NCBI RefSeq assembly: GCF_024137025.1
Contig: NZ_JAMYJR010000053.1
Location: 1-64,000, forward strand
Source of the DNA: Paractinoplanes aksuensis
GTDB lineage: Bacteria; Actinomycetota; Actinomycetes; Mycobacteriales; Micromonosporaceae
DNA: 64,000 bases
Reading direction: 5' to 3'
Part shown: positions 8,893 to 16,600 of the stretch, one piece after another
Layout of the letters: the number at the start of each line of letters is the position of its first letter
Position numbering within the stretch: position 1 is the first letter of the stretch
Made by a program: the position numbers and the translations under genes
Notes under the pieces: generated by a model
Told to the model about the DNA's origin: nothing
Seen by the model: the letters and a program-made list of their open reading frames with translations, nothing else
Databases searched by the model: none

Positions 8893-10224
8893 CTACGACA
8901 TCTTGATTCTTCTCAATGCTTCTACGTAGATCTCGGAGAACGTGGGGAAGGGCTGGATCGTGTCGCGCAGGACGGCGAGCGGGATGCGGGCGCGGATGGC
9001 CAGCGTGGCCTGTTGCAGCCACTCGCCGGCTTCGGGGCCGAGGGCGTACGCACCGACCAGCACTTCGCCGTCGCTCAGCAGGGTCAGAAAGCCCGGCGAT
9101 TCGGCGTACGCCCGGGACCAGGTCTCCATCTTGGCCACCTCCCGGATCGGGACCGTCGCGGTGAACGGCGCCTCGGTCGCCCCCACCGCCGCCGCCTCGG
9201 GGTCGGTGAAGACCGCCCGCGGCACGGCCCGGTAGTCGGCCTCGCGCGGCCGCCCGAGCAGGTTGTCGGCCACCACCTCGCCCTGGTACTTGCCCACGTG
9301 GGTCAGCATGTGCAGCCCGGTCACGTCGCCGATGGCCCACAGCCGCTCGGCCACCCGCAACCGGCCGTCGACCGGCACGCCGGCCTCGTCGACGGTCACC
9401 CCGGCCGTCTCCAGCCCGAGGTCGTGCACCCGGGGCCGCCGTCCGGTCGCCACCAGCAGGCGGTCGCCGCGCAGTTCCCGCCCGTCGTCCAGGGCGAGCA
9501 CGTAGTCGTCGCCGTCGCGCCGGGCCCCGACCGCGGCCGGTCCCAGCACCACTTCGACGCCGTCGCGGCGCAGGATCTCGCCCAGCGCCTTCCCCAGCGG
9601 CGCCGGTTCCCGCGGCAGCACGTGGTCGCCGCGGGCGGTCAGCACGACCCCGCCACCCAGCCGCCGTACGGCCTGGGCCATCTCGACCCCGACCGGGCCC
9701 GCGCCGAGCACGATGAGCCGCCGCGGCACCTCGGTCAGACCGGTGACCTCCCGGTTGGTCCAGACCCCGTCGAGCTCACGCAGCCCGGGGACCGGCGGGA
9801 TGATCGGCGACGCCCCGGTGGCCAGCACGACGTGATCGGCGGTGTGGCGCATCCCGTCGACCTCGACCAGGCCTGTCCCGGCCAGCCGGCCCCGGCCGCG
9901 CAGCAGGTCGATCCCGTTGTCGGCCAGCCATTTCTGCTGCCCGGCGTCCGAGTAGTTCGACACCATGAAGTCGCGCCAGGCCAGCGCCCGCTCGACGTCG
10001 ACCTCGGCCGTCGACTCGGCCTCGCGGGCCGCGTTGACCGCCGCCCCGGGTCGCAGCAGCGTCTTGGACGGGATGCAGGCGTAGTACGAGCACTCCCCGC
10101 CGACCAGTTCGCGCTCGACGACCGCCACCCGCAGGCCGCCGGCGGCGAGGTACCCGGCGCAGTGCTCCCCCGGCGAGCCGCCGCCGATCACGATGACGTC
10201 GTAGTCGTTCCGCTCAGTGGACAA
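8893..10224 (-). CDS. dihydrolipoamide-dehydrogenase-like FAD/NAD(P) disulfide oxidoreductase
   Basis: About 443 residues. Seen: the FAD dinucleotide motif VIVIGGGSPGEHCAG at the N-terminus, a redox-active GGECSYYACIPSKTL disulfide (CxxxxC), an NAD(P) motif LGAGPVGVEMA, the second FAD motif RLWAIGDVTG and a C-terminal dimerisation domain with PFPTFSEIYVEAL. The catalytic His of lipoamide dehydrogenase (HxxxxE) is not obvious, so the substrate may be a quinone or small disulfide. I place the start at the TTG at 10224, because GGAGG sits eight bases before it inside the end of the upstream SDR gene; a TTG at 10242 is possible. It is the third gene of an MFS-SDR-flavoprotein operon. Confidence 0.87.
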   Translation of the reverse strand: MSTERNDYDVIVIGGGSPGEHCAGYLAAGGLRVAVVERELVGGECSYYACIPSKTLLRPGAAVNAAREAESTAEVDVERALAWRDFMVSNYSDAGQQKWLADNGIDLLRGRGRLAGTGLVEVDGMRHTADHVVLATGASPIIPPVPGLRELDGVWTNREVTGLTEVPRRLIVLGAGPVGVEMAQAVRRLGGGVVLTARGDHVLPREPAPLGKALGEILRRDGVEVVLGPAAVGARRDGDDYVLALDDGRELRGDRLLVATGRRPRVHDLGLETAGVTVDEAGVPVDGRLRVAERLWAIGDVTGLHMLTHVGKYQGEVVADNLLGRPREADYRAVPRAVFTDPEAAAVGATEAPFTATVPIREVAKMETWSRAYAESPGFLTLLSDGEVLVGAYALGPEAGEWLQQATLAIRARIPLAVLRDTIQPFPTFSEIYVEALRRIKMS

Positions 10225-10924
10225 GTTGCTGACCTCCGTCAACGTCGTAGACGGCGCCGGTCAGGGCGGTGTTGGTCATCAGGTGGAGGACCAGGTCGGC
10301 GACGTCGGACGCGGTCACGACCCGGTGGATCGGCAGGGTGTCGCGCAGGTCCTGGCGGCGGGCCTCCAGGTCCGCGCCCAGGATCCGGGCCGACAGCGGC
10401 GTGTCCACGAACCCGGCCGCGACCGCGTTGACCCGGACCGGCCCGATCTCGAGGGCGGCGTTGGCCACGATCGCCCCAATGGCGGCGGTGCCGATGGCGG
10501 CCAGGCTGATGCCGACGGCGGCGTGCCGGGCGCCGGTGCCGCTGATGAACGTCAGCGAGCCACCGGGCCGCACCGCGGCCGCGCACAGCTTGACGATCCG
10601 CAGGTAGCCCAGGATGTGCTGGTCGAGGAAGGCCCGGGCCTGCTCGAAGTCCATGTCGGCGATCGGGGCGTAGAACGGGCCGCCCCCGCTGACCAGCACG
10701 TGGTCGACCGGCGTGGGCAGCCCGGCGAAGAACCGGGCCACCGCCTCGGTGTCGGCCAGGTCGAGCGGCTCGGCCACCGCGCCCAGCTCGTCGCGCACAG
10801 CCTCGAGCCGGGCCCGGTCGCGGCCGGTGACGACGACGTCGGCGTCGGCCGCGCGGGCCATCCGGGCCGTCTCCAGACCGATGCCGGAGGTGCCGCCGAT
10901 GACGACGACAGTGCTTCCCTTCAT
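10214..10924 (-). CDS. SDR family oxidoreductase
   Basis: The 236-residue short-chain dehydrogenase has a VVVIGGTSGIGLETA Rossmann motif, a VSGGGP segment in place of the usual NNAG, and an FISGTGA strand. The typical YxxxK is not evident (AVGISLAAIGTAAIGA occupies that stretch), so catalysis may be altered. The end DVDGGQQLVH is typical. The ATG at 10924 overlaps the stop of the upstream MFS gene (ATGA), and the gene overlaps the following flavoprotein start. This is strong evidence for one transcript. Such atypical SDRs beside exporters may act in drug or quinone modification; that is inference. Confidence 0.86.
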   Translation of the reverse strand: MKGSTVVVIGGTSGIGLETARMARAADADVVVTGRDRARLEAVRDELGAVAEPLDLADTEAVARFFAGLPTPVDHVLVSGGGPFYAPIADMDFEQARAFLDQHILGYLRIVKLCAAAVRPGGSLTFISGTGARHAAVGISLAAIGTAAIGAIVANAALEIGPVRVNAVAAGFVDTPLSARILGADLEARRQDLRDTLPIHRVVTASDVADLVLHLMTNTALTGAVYDVDGGQQLVH

Positions 10925-12312
10925 GATCCACTTCCTTTCATCAGTACGGCGTTGGTCCGCACGCCCCGGGCGGGGACGAACAGGGCCGTCAGCACGGCCG
11001 CGCCCAGGGTCACGACGGCCAGCACGACCATGGCGAACCGGTAGCGGTCGGCCAGCGGCCCGGCGAAGTCGGCCGCGCCGCTCACCCCGAGCAGCAGCGG
11101 GACGAGCGCGATCAGCACCACGCCGCCGACTCTCGACGCGGCGTCGTTGATCGCCGACGCCTCGCCCAGGTCCTGATCGGGCACGGCCGCCAGCACGCCG
11201 GCGGTGAGCGGCGCGACGGCCAGCCCGAGGCCCAGACCCCACAGAATCGCCCCGGGCAGGATCGCCCGGACGTACGGTTGGCCCGGCTGCGCCGCCGCGA
11301 GCCAGACGAACCCGATCGAGACCAGCAGGATCCCCGCCGCCATGGGCCAGCGGGTGCCGATCCGGGCCACCAGGGCGCCGGCCAGCGGCGAGACGATCAG
11401 GAAGACCGCCGACTCGGGGATCAGGGCCGCGCCGGCCTCGGTCGCGCTGTAGCCGAGGCGCAACTGGCACAGCAGCACGACCAGGTACGAAGCGGCCGAG
11501 ATGGCGCCGTAGAACAGCACCGTGGCCACGTTGATCGCGTCGAACGGCCGCGACCGGAACAGCGACGTGCGCAGCATCGGGCGGCCCAGCCGCGGCTCGA
11601 GCAGCACCAGGGCCACCAGACAGGCCACGCCGAGCACGCCGATCGGCCACGAGGTCGAGGTGAGCGCGAAGATGACCGCGCTCAGACCGACCACGGCCAG
11701 CAGCGCCCCGGCCACATCGACCGACAGCGGCCGCCGGTCCTCCGCGTCGGCCGGCACCCGCAGCAGCGCCAGCAACGCCAGGCCGATCAGGGGCACGTTG
11801 ACCAGGAAGACCCAGCGCCACGACGCGTGATCGACGAGCCAGCCCCCGCCGTACGGGCCGAGGGTCGTGCCCAGCGTCGAGATCCCGGCCCAGATGCCGA
11901 TGCCGCGGGCCCGGTCCGCCGTCGGCAACGATCCGTTGAGCAGGGCCAGGCTGCTCGGCACGACCAGCGCCCCGCCCGCGCCCTGCAGCAGCCGGGCCGC
12001 GATCAGCGCTCCCGCGTTCGGGGCGACGGCGCACGCGACCGAGGCGACGAGCATCACGAGCAGCCCGGCGATCAGCACCCGCTTGCGCCCGAACCGGTCG
12101 GCCAGGGCCCCCGAGAGCAAAAGCAGCGAGGCGACGGTGATCAGGTAACCGGTCAGCACCCACTGGATCTGGGTCACGCTCGCGGGCAGGTCCCGGCCGA
12201 TCGCGGGCACGGCCACGTTGATCATGTACGCGTCCACGAAGCCGACCATCGAGGCCAGCACCGTCGCCGTGATCAGGGCCACCCCGTCCGGCGAGCGCAG
12301 CTTGACTGTCAT
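10921..12312 (-). CDS. MFS transporter, DHA2/EmrB-like exporter
   Basis: The 463-residue membrane protein shows about 14 hydrophobic segments. It has the DHA2 signatures WVLTGYLITVASLLL, GALADRFGRKRVL (motif A) and RLLQGAGGALVVPSSLAL (motif C type). This family exports drugs and organic compounds using the proton gradient. It is the first gene of a coupled operon with an SDR and a flavoprotein, and is divergent from a VOC-domain gene. Export plus chemical modification or redox detoxification of one compound is a reasonable guess. No local TetR/MarR gene is attached to this operon. Confidence 0.93.
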   Translation of the reverse strand: MTVKLRSPDGVALITATVLASMVGFVDAYMINVAVPAIGRDLPASVTQIQWVLTGYLITVASLLLLSGALADRFGRKRVLIAGLLVMLVASVACAVAPNAGALIAARLLQGAGGALVVPSSLALLNGSLPTADRARGIGIWAGISTLGTTLGPYGGGWLVDHASWRWVFLVNVPLIGLALLALLRVPADAEDRRPLSVDVAGALLAVVGLSAVIFALTSTSWPIGVLGVACLVALVLLEPRLGRPMLRTSLFRSRPFDAINVATVLFYGAISAASYLVVLLCQLRLGYSATEAGAALIPESAVFLIVSPLAGALVARIGTRWPMAAGILLVSIGFVWLAAAQPGQPYVRAILPGAILWGLGLGLAVAPLTAGVLAAVPDQDLGEASAINDAASRVGGVVLIALVPLLLGVSGAADFAGPLADRYRFAMVVLAVVTLGAAVLTALFVPARGVRTNAVLMKGSGS

Positions 12313-12463
12313 GCCGTTCAGCCTCGGGCCCCGGGACCCCGGTTCGCACCCGTGGCATGCCCTGGTGCCGGGACGACCAGTGGGTCTCCCGGGCGCGATC
12401 CCGGGCCCGCGGGCGCGAGATTCGACGAGTCAAGTTTTCCGGTACGAACCCAGGAGCGCAGCA

Positions 12464-13081
12464 ATGGACATGAAGCTCGAAGTCGTCGTGGTCCCGGTGT
12501 CGGACGTCGACCGGGCCAAGGAGTTCTACACGAGGCTGGGCTGGCGGCTGGACGCCGATTTCGCCACCGACGACGGCTTCCGGGTCGTGCAGGTGACCCC
12601 GCCCGGCTCCCCCGCGTCGGTCATCTTCGGCAGTCTGGTCACCCAGCAGGCCCCCGGCTCCGCGCAGGGCCTGCACCTGGTGGTCAGCGACATCGACGCG
12701 GCCCACGACGAGCTCAAGCGGGTCGGCGCCGACCCGAGCGAGGTTTTCCACGACGCGGCCGGCGTCTTCCACCGCGGCGGCACCGACAACCGGGTGGCCG
12801 GCCCCGACCCGAGCCGCAGCAGCTACGGCTCGTTCCTGTCGTTCAGCGACCCCGACGGCAACGGCTGGCTGCTGCAGGAGATCACCAATCGGCTCCCGGG
12901 CCGGGTCGACCCCAGCACCACGGCCTTCGCCACCACCGCCGACCTGGCCGCGGCCCTGCGTCGGGCGGCCGCCGCGCACGGCGAGCACGAGAAGCGCATC
13001 GGCGCCGAGGACCCGGACTGGCCCGACTGGTACGCCGACTACATGGTCAAGGAGCAGGCCGGGGCCGAACTGCCGCTCTGA
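12464..13081 (+). CDS. VOC/glyoxalase-fold protein
   Basis: The 205 residues begin with a VOC domain (VVVPVSDVDRAKEFYTRLGW at the start, SFSDPDGNGWLLQE near residue 130). A helical extension of about 60 residues follows, ending in WPDWYADYMVKEQ. That extension is seen in a common actinobacterial VOC subgroup. VOC proteins are metal-dependent dioxygenases, lyases or resistance binders; the exact role is open. It is divergent from the MFS operon 151 bases away and may be related to it. It is followed by the odd G/C tract. Confidence 0.88.
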   Translation: MDMKLEVVVVPVSDVDRAKEFYTRLGWRLDADFATDDGFRVVQVTPPGSPASVIFGSLVTQQAPGSAQGLHLVVSDIDAAHDELKRVGADPSEVFHDAAGVFHRGGTDNRVAGPDPSRSSYGSFLSFSDPDGNGWLLQEITNRLPGRVDPSTTAFATTADLAAALRRAAAAHGEHEKRIGAEDPDWPDWYADYMVKEQAGAELPL

Positions 13082-13095
13082 GGCCGGGAACAGGA

Positions 13096-13254
13096 CGGGC
13101 GGGGGGGGGGGGGGGGCCCCCCCCCCCCCCGGGGGGCGGGGGGGCGGCCGCCCGTCGGCCCCCCCCCCCCGTGGCCCGGGGCGGGGGGGGGCCCCCCCCG
13201 CCCCGGGGGGGGGGGGCCCCGGGCGGGGGGGGGGGGGGGGCCCCCCCCCCGCCC
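13096..13254. other. pure G/C homopolymer tract, probable assembly artefact
   Basis: This stretch of about 159 bases consists of alternating long runs of G and of C (up to about 18), with two T and no A. It lies between the convergent VOC and PBP genes. Nothing else in the window looks like this. A real hairpin terminator misread by the sequencer or filled in by a consensus caller is the simplest explanation. Confidence 0.85.
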
Positions 13255-13268
13255 GAAGCTGTCAGTTC

Positions 13269-15902
13269 CTATCGTCCGCCGCCGTTCCCGCCACCGTTCC
13301 CGGGGAAACCGGTGTTCGGGTCGTTGTTGATCGGCGGGGTGCCCGTCCCGGGGTTGTTCGGGTCGCCGCCCGGGTTGTTGGGGTCGGTGCCGGGCGGGCA
13401 GACGGTGCCGCCCAGGATGCAGCCGTTGTTCTCCGGCGGCGGGGGCAGCGGGTCGAGGCCGTTGCCCTTCTTGCTCGGGTCGCCGACCTTCACGTCGGCC
13501 GGGAAGCGGCTCTTCTCGGCGTCCATGGCCTTGTTGGCCAGGTCCATGAAGACCTTCCAGGTGTCACCGGGGGTCGAGCCGCCGGTCATGCCCTTCTTGC
13601 CGCCGCCGGGCTTGTAGATCGGCATCAGCTGCATCTTGTCCTTGACGACCTTCTCGCGGCCGATCCAGACCGTGGCGGCCAGGTTGGGGGTGCCACCGAC
13701 CCACCAGGCGTCGCCGTTCTCGCCGCTCTTGCCGTCCTTGTACTCCCAGGTGCCGGACTTGCCGATGGCCTCGTAGCCGCTGCGCAGGTTCTGCCCGTTC
13801 TTGCCGGGGATCTTCTGCAGCACGTGGTCGATGGCGGCCACCACGTTCGGGTCGAAGACCTGGGTCGCCTTGATCCGCTCGGTGTGGAAGGTCTTGAACT
13901 TGCCGGTCTTCTCGTCGCGCTTCTGCACCGACTTCACGAAGTGGGCCTTGTTGTAGCGCCCCTCGTTGGCCAGCGTGGCCACACCGTTGGCGTGGTCGAG
14001 CGCGGTGATCGCGTACTGGCCGTAGCCGATCTCGTTGCCGTACTGCTTGAGCGCGTCGCCCTTGGCCTTGCCCAGGTCGACCCGGGCGCCGATCTTGGTC
14101 GGACTCGAGATGAACTGGATGCCGGCCTTGTGGGCCGCCTCGGCCACCTTGTCCGGGCCGAGCGCCGCGGCCAGGTGGTAGAAGGGGAAGTTGTACGACT
14201 GGACGGTCGCCTCGTCGAGCGGGCAGCGCCGCTTGTCACAGGTGAAATTCGTCCGGCTCGAGTTGTTGATCGCGTCGCCGCCGACCTTCTTGGCCTCGGA
14301 GTCCCAGGTCGTGTCCAGCCCGTAGCCGTCGCTCAGCGCGGCCAGCAGCGTGTAGATCTTGAACGACGAGCCGGGCGGGCGGCCACCGCCGATGAAGTCG
14401 CCGTCGCTGTTGTAGTTGGGGCCGGCGTAGTCCCAGCCCACGCCGTCCGAGCCGCCGTAGTAGGCGAGCACGTGCCCGGTCTGCGGGTCGATCGCGACCA
14501 GGGCCGTCTTGTACGTGGCGTCGAGCTTGCGCAGCGGCGACTTGCTGCTGGTGCGCATGGCCGCGGTCTCGGCCGCCTTCTGCACGGCCGGGTTGATCGT
14601 CGTGGTGATCCGCAGACCACCCTTCTTCTGCTCGGCGTCGCTGATGCCGATCGCCCGCAGTTCCTGCTTCACGTACTTGACGATCTTGCCGGTGGCGTTG
14701 TCGCCGCCGCAGGAGTTGCGGCACGCGTCCGGGTCGAACTTCTGGACCTTGGGGTACGCCGTCGGGAGCTGCTTGATCCAGCCCTTCTCGAGCATATTGG
14801 CGAGCGTGTACTTCCAGCGGATCTCGGCGTCGGGCCGGTTGTTCTGCGGGTCGTAGCCCCGGTGCGTCTTGGACGGCTCGGGCTGCTTGATCACCGAGGC
14901 GATGACGGCGGCCTCGGACGCGGTGATCGCGCCCTTCTGGCCGGGCTGGGTCAGCGAGGAGCGGTTGGGGCCGAAGTACGCCTTGACGGCCGCCTCGATG
15001 CCGTTCGCGCCCCGCCCGAAGTACACCGAGTTGAGGTAGCGCCCGAGGATCTCTTCCTTGGAGTAGTGGTCCTCCATCTTGCGGGCGATCACGGCCTCGC
15101 GCAGCTTGCGGTTGTAGCTGATCTCTTTCAGCTCGGCCGCGTGCCGCGCGTACTGCTGGGTGATCGTCGACGCGCCCTGCTGGTCGCCCCCGGTGAAGTT
15201 GTTCCAGGCGGCGCGGGCGATGCCCTTCATGTCGATGCCGCCGTGGTCGTAGAAGTTCTTGTCCTCGGCCGCCATCACGGCCTGGCCGATGATCGGGTTG
15301 ATGCCCTGGTAGGGCACCAGCGAGCGGGTCGAGTTGCCGATGGTGGCGACCACCGTCTTGTTGTCGGCCGCGACGATCTGGCTGACCTGGTCCTCGGCCT
15401 TGGGCTCGGTGAACTGCACGTCGTCGAAGAAGTAGGCGCCGCCGACCACGCCGGCCCCGAGCACGATGACGAGCACGGCCGCGGCCACGGTCAGCAGGTT
15501 GGTGCGGCGGCGCTTCTTGGCCGCCTTGGCCAGATCCTTGGCCGGCTTGGGCGGGGTCGAACCGGGCGGCGTGGGCCGGACAGCCGCGCGGGCCACGGCG
15601 GCCGAGGCGCCGACCTTGGCCGCGCCGACCGGCGCGGCGCCCACGGACGCGGAACCGACCGAAGCCCGGCCACCGACCGGAGCGGCGCCCACGGACGCCG
15701 AGCCGACCGAGGCGGAACCCACGGAAGCCGAGCCCACCGAGGCGGAGCCGACCGAGGCGGAACCGACCGAAGCCCGGCCGCCGACGGAGGCGGAACCGAC
15801 CGAAGCGCGCCCGCCCGCGGGCGCGGGAGGCACAGAGGCGGAGCCGGCGCCGGGCACGCGGGCCCGGGCGCTCGGAGACTGCGGATCGCCGTAGGGGTTC
15901 AT
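13269..15902 (-). CDS. class A penicillin-binding protein (PBP1-type transglycosylase/transpeptidase)
   Basis: The 877-residue protein has a cytoplasmic tail of about 130 residues with Gly-Ser-Ala-Ser-Val-Gly repeats. One membrane anchor follows (LLTVAAAVLVIVLGAGVVGG, about 135-155). The GT51 glycosyltransferase has the VMAAEDKNFYDHGG catalytic Glu region, GASTITQQYA and RKLREAVIA. The transpeptidase domain has the Ser in PPGSSFKIYTLL (SxxK), SYN in VQSYNFPFYH and a KSGTWEY triad variant of KTG. The C-terminus is a Pro/Asn/Gly-rich tail. It polymerises and cross-links peptidoglycan outside the membrane. The ATG at 15902 starts MNPYGDP. It is monocistronic and convergent with the VOC gene. Confidence 0.95.
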   Translation of the reverse strand: MNPYGDPQSPSARARVPGAGSASVPPAPAGGRASVGSASVGGRASVGSASVGSASVGSASVGSASVGSASVGAAPVGGRASVGSASVGAAPVGAAKVGASAAVARAAVRPTPPGSTPPKPAKDLAKAAKKRRRTNLLTVAAAVLVIVLGAGVVGGAYFFDDVQFTEPKAEDQVSQIVAADNKTVVATIGNSTRSLVPYQGINPIIGQAVMAAEDKNFYDHGGIDMKGIARAAWNNFTGGDQQGASTITQQYARHAAELKEISYNRKLREAVIARKMEDHYSKEEILGRYLNSVYFGRGANGIEAAVKAYFGPNRSSLTQPGQKGAITASEAAVIASVIKQPEPSKTHRGYDPQNNRPDAEIRWKYTLANMLEKGWIKQLPTAYPKVQKFDPDACRNSCGGDNATGKIVKYVKQELRAIGISDAEQKKGGLRITTTINPAVQKAAETAAMRTSSKSPLRKLDATYKTALVAIDPQTGHVLAYYGGSDGVGWDYAGPNYNSDGDFIGGGRPPGSSFKIYTLLAALSDGYGLDTTWDSEAKKVGGDAINNSSRTNFTCDKRRCPLDEATVQSYNFPFYHLAAALGPDKVAEAAHKAGIQFISSPTKIGARVDLGKAKGDALKQYGNEIGYGQYAITALDHANGVATLANEGRYNKAHFVKSVQKRDEKTGKFKTFHTERIKATQVFDPNVVAAIDHVLQKIPGKNGQNLRSGYEAIGKSGTWEYKDGKSGENGDAWWVGGTPNLAATVWIGREKVVKDKMQLMPIYKPGGGKKGMTGGSTPGDTWKVFMDLANKAMDAEKSRFPADVKVGDPSKKGNGLDPLPPPPENNGCILGGTVCPPGTDPNNPGGDPNNPGTGTPPINNDPNTGFPGNGGGNGGGR
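15609..15812 (-). repeat. GSASVG-type codon repeats in the PBP tail
   Basis: About eleven imperfect copies of a 15-18-base unit encode GSASVG/GRASVG/GAAPVG between residues about 31 and 98 of the PBP. The unit sequence at the DNA level (cggagccgaccgaggcggaa-like) is highly similar between copies, so copy number is likely to vary between strains. Confidence 0.85.
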
Positions 15903-16159
15903 CTATCCTCGTCGTCGCCGGAGTGAATCTCCTATTTACACGACCCGGCCAAGACCGGACAACGCGTCCTGACCGTGTCGAGCGCTTCTGAAGCCGAGTT
16001 CGGGAAGACATGATAGAGCGCGGGGCCTGAAATCGGGTGCTCACGTTCCGTGTCCGGCCTGGTCCGGCCGCTTGACCTGCGCCGAAAACTCAACGAACCG
16101 CTCTGCCTGCCGAAGTGATCCGCGACACCGTACGCACACTTCCCCGGACGGAGAACCCG

Positions 16160-16600
16160 GTGACCGCCGAACCGCGCACGAGCCCCAGCTGGCTCAGCCC
16201 AGTCCCGCCGGCCGCGGGCCATACGACCCAGAACATGCAGGTCAGGCAGCAGGCGAGCGGTCTCGGGGACCGTTACCGAGGGCCGGCCCCGGCCCAGGCC
16301 AGGCCGTTCGGCACGCCGCCCTCGTCGGCCTATCCGGGCCGTAGCGCGGCGCCCGCGCCCCGCAGCCTGCCGCCGTCGGCCCAGCGGCCGCCCGGCATCG
16401 GCACGATCATCGTCGTCACATTCATTTTCGGCCTGGTCGGGCTCGTTCCGACCATGCTGCGGGCTCGGAAGGCGGCCCTCATGGGCGCTTCCACCACCCC
16501 GTACTGGATGTCGTTCGGCTGCACGATGGCGGTGGGCTACGCGCTCGGTCTCGCGCTCGTCCTCTACTCGGTCATGAGCCTGGGCCTGAAGCTGCCGTGA
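16160..16600 (+). CDS. small membrane protein with Pro-rich N-terminus
   Basis: 146 residues from the GTG at 16160, chosen because GGAG lies nine bases before it; a GTG at 16115 would add 15 residues. The first 80 residues are Pro/Ala/Arg-rich and presumably cytoplasmic. Two hydrophobic segments follow (IGTIIVVTFIFGLVGLVPTM and FGCTMAVGYALGLALVLYSV). No family is recognised. Its stop overlaps the GTG of the next GGDEF-EAL gene (GTGA), so it is the first gene of a cyclic-di-GMP operon and may be a membrane partner. Confidence 0.75.
   Translation: MTAEPRTSPSWLSPVPPAAGHTTQNMQVRQQASGLGDRYRGPAPAQARPFGTPPSSAYPGRSAAPAPRSLPPSAQRPPGIGTIIVVTFIFGLVGLVPTMLRARKAALMGASTTPYWMSFGCTMAVGYALGLALVLYSVMSLGLKLP

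Noticed and set aside
10214-12988. 924-codon frame that contains the SDR
   Set aside because: Only the last 236 codons read as an SDR; the rest is a shadow of the MFS and VOC genes. The ATG at 10924 is the real start.
13096-13254. G-quadruplex or structured regulatory RNA
   Set aside because: Runs of this length and purity are not expected biologically and look like consensus errors.
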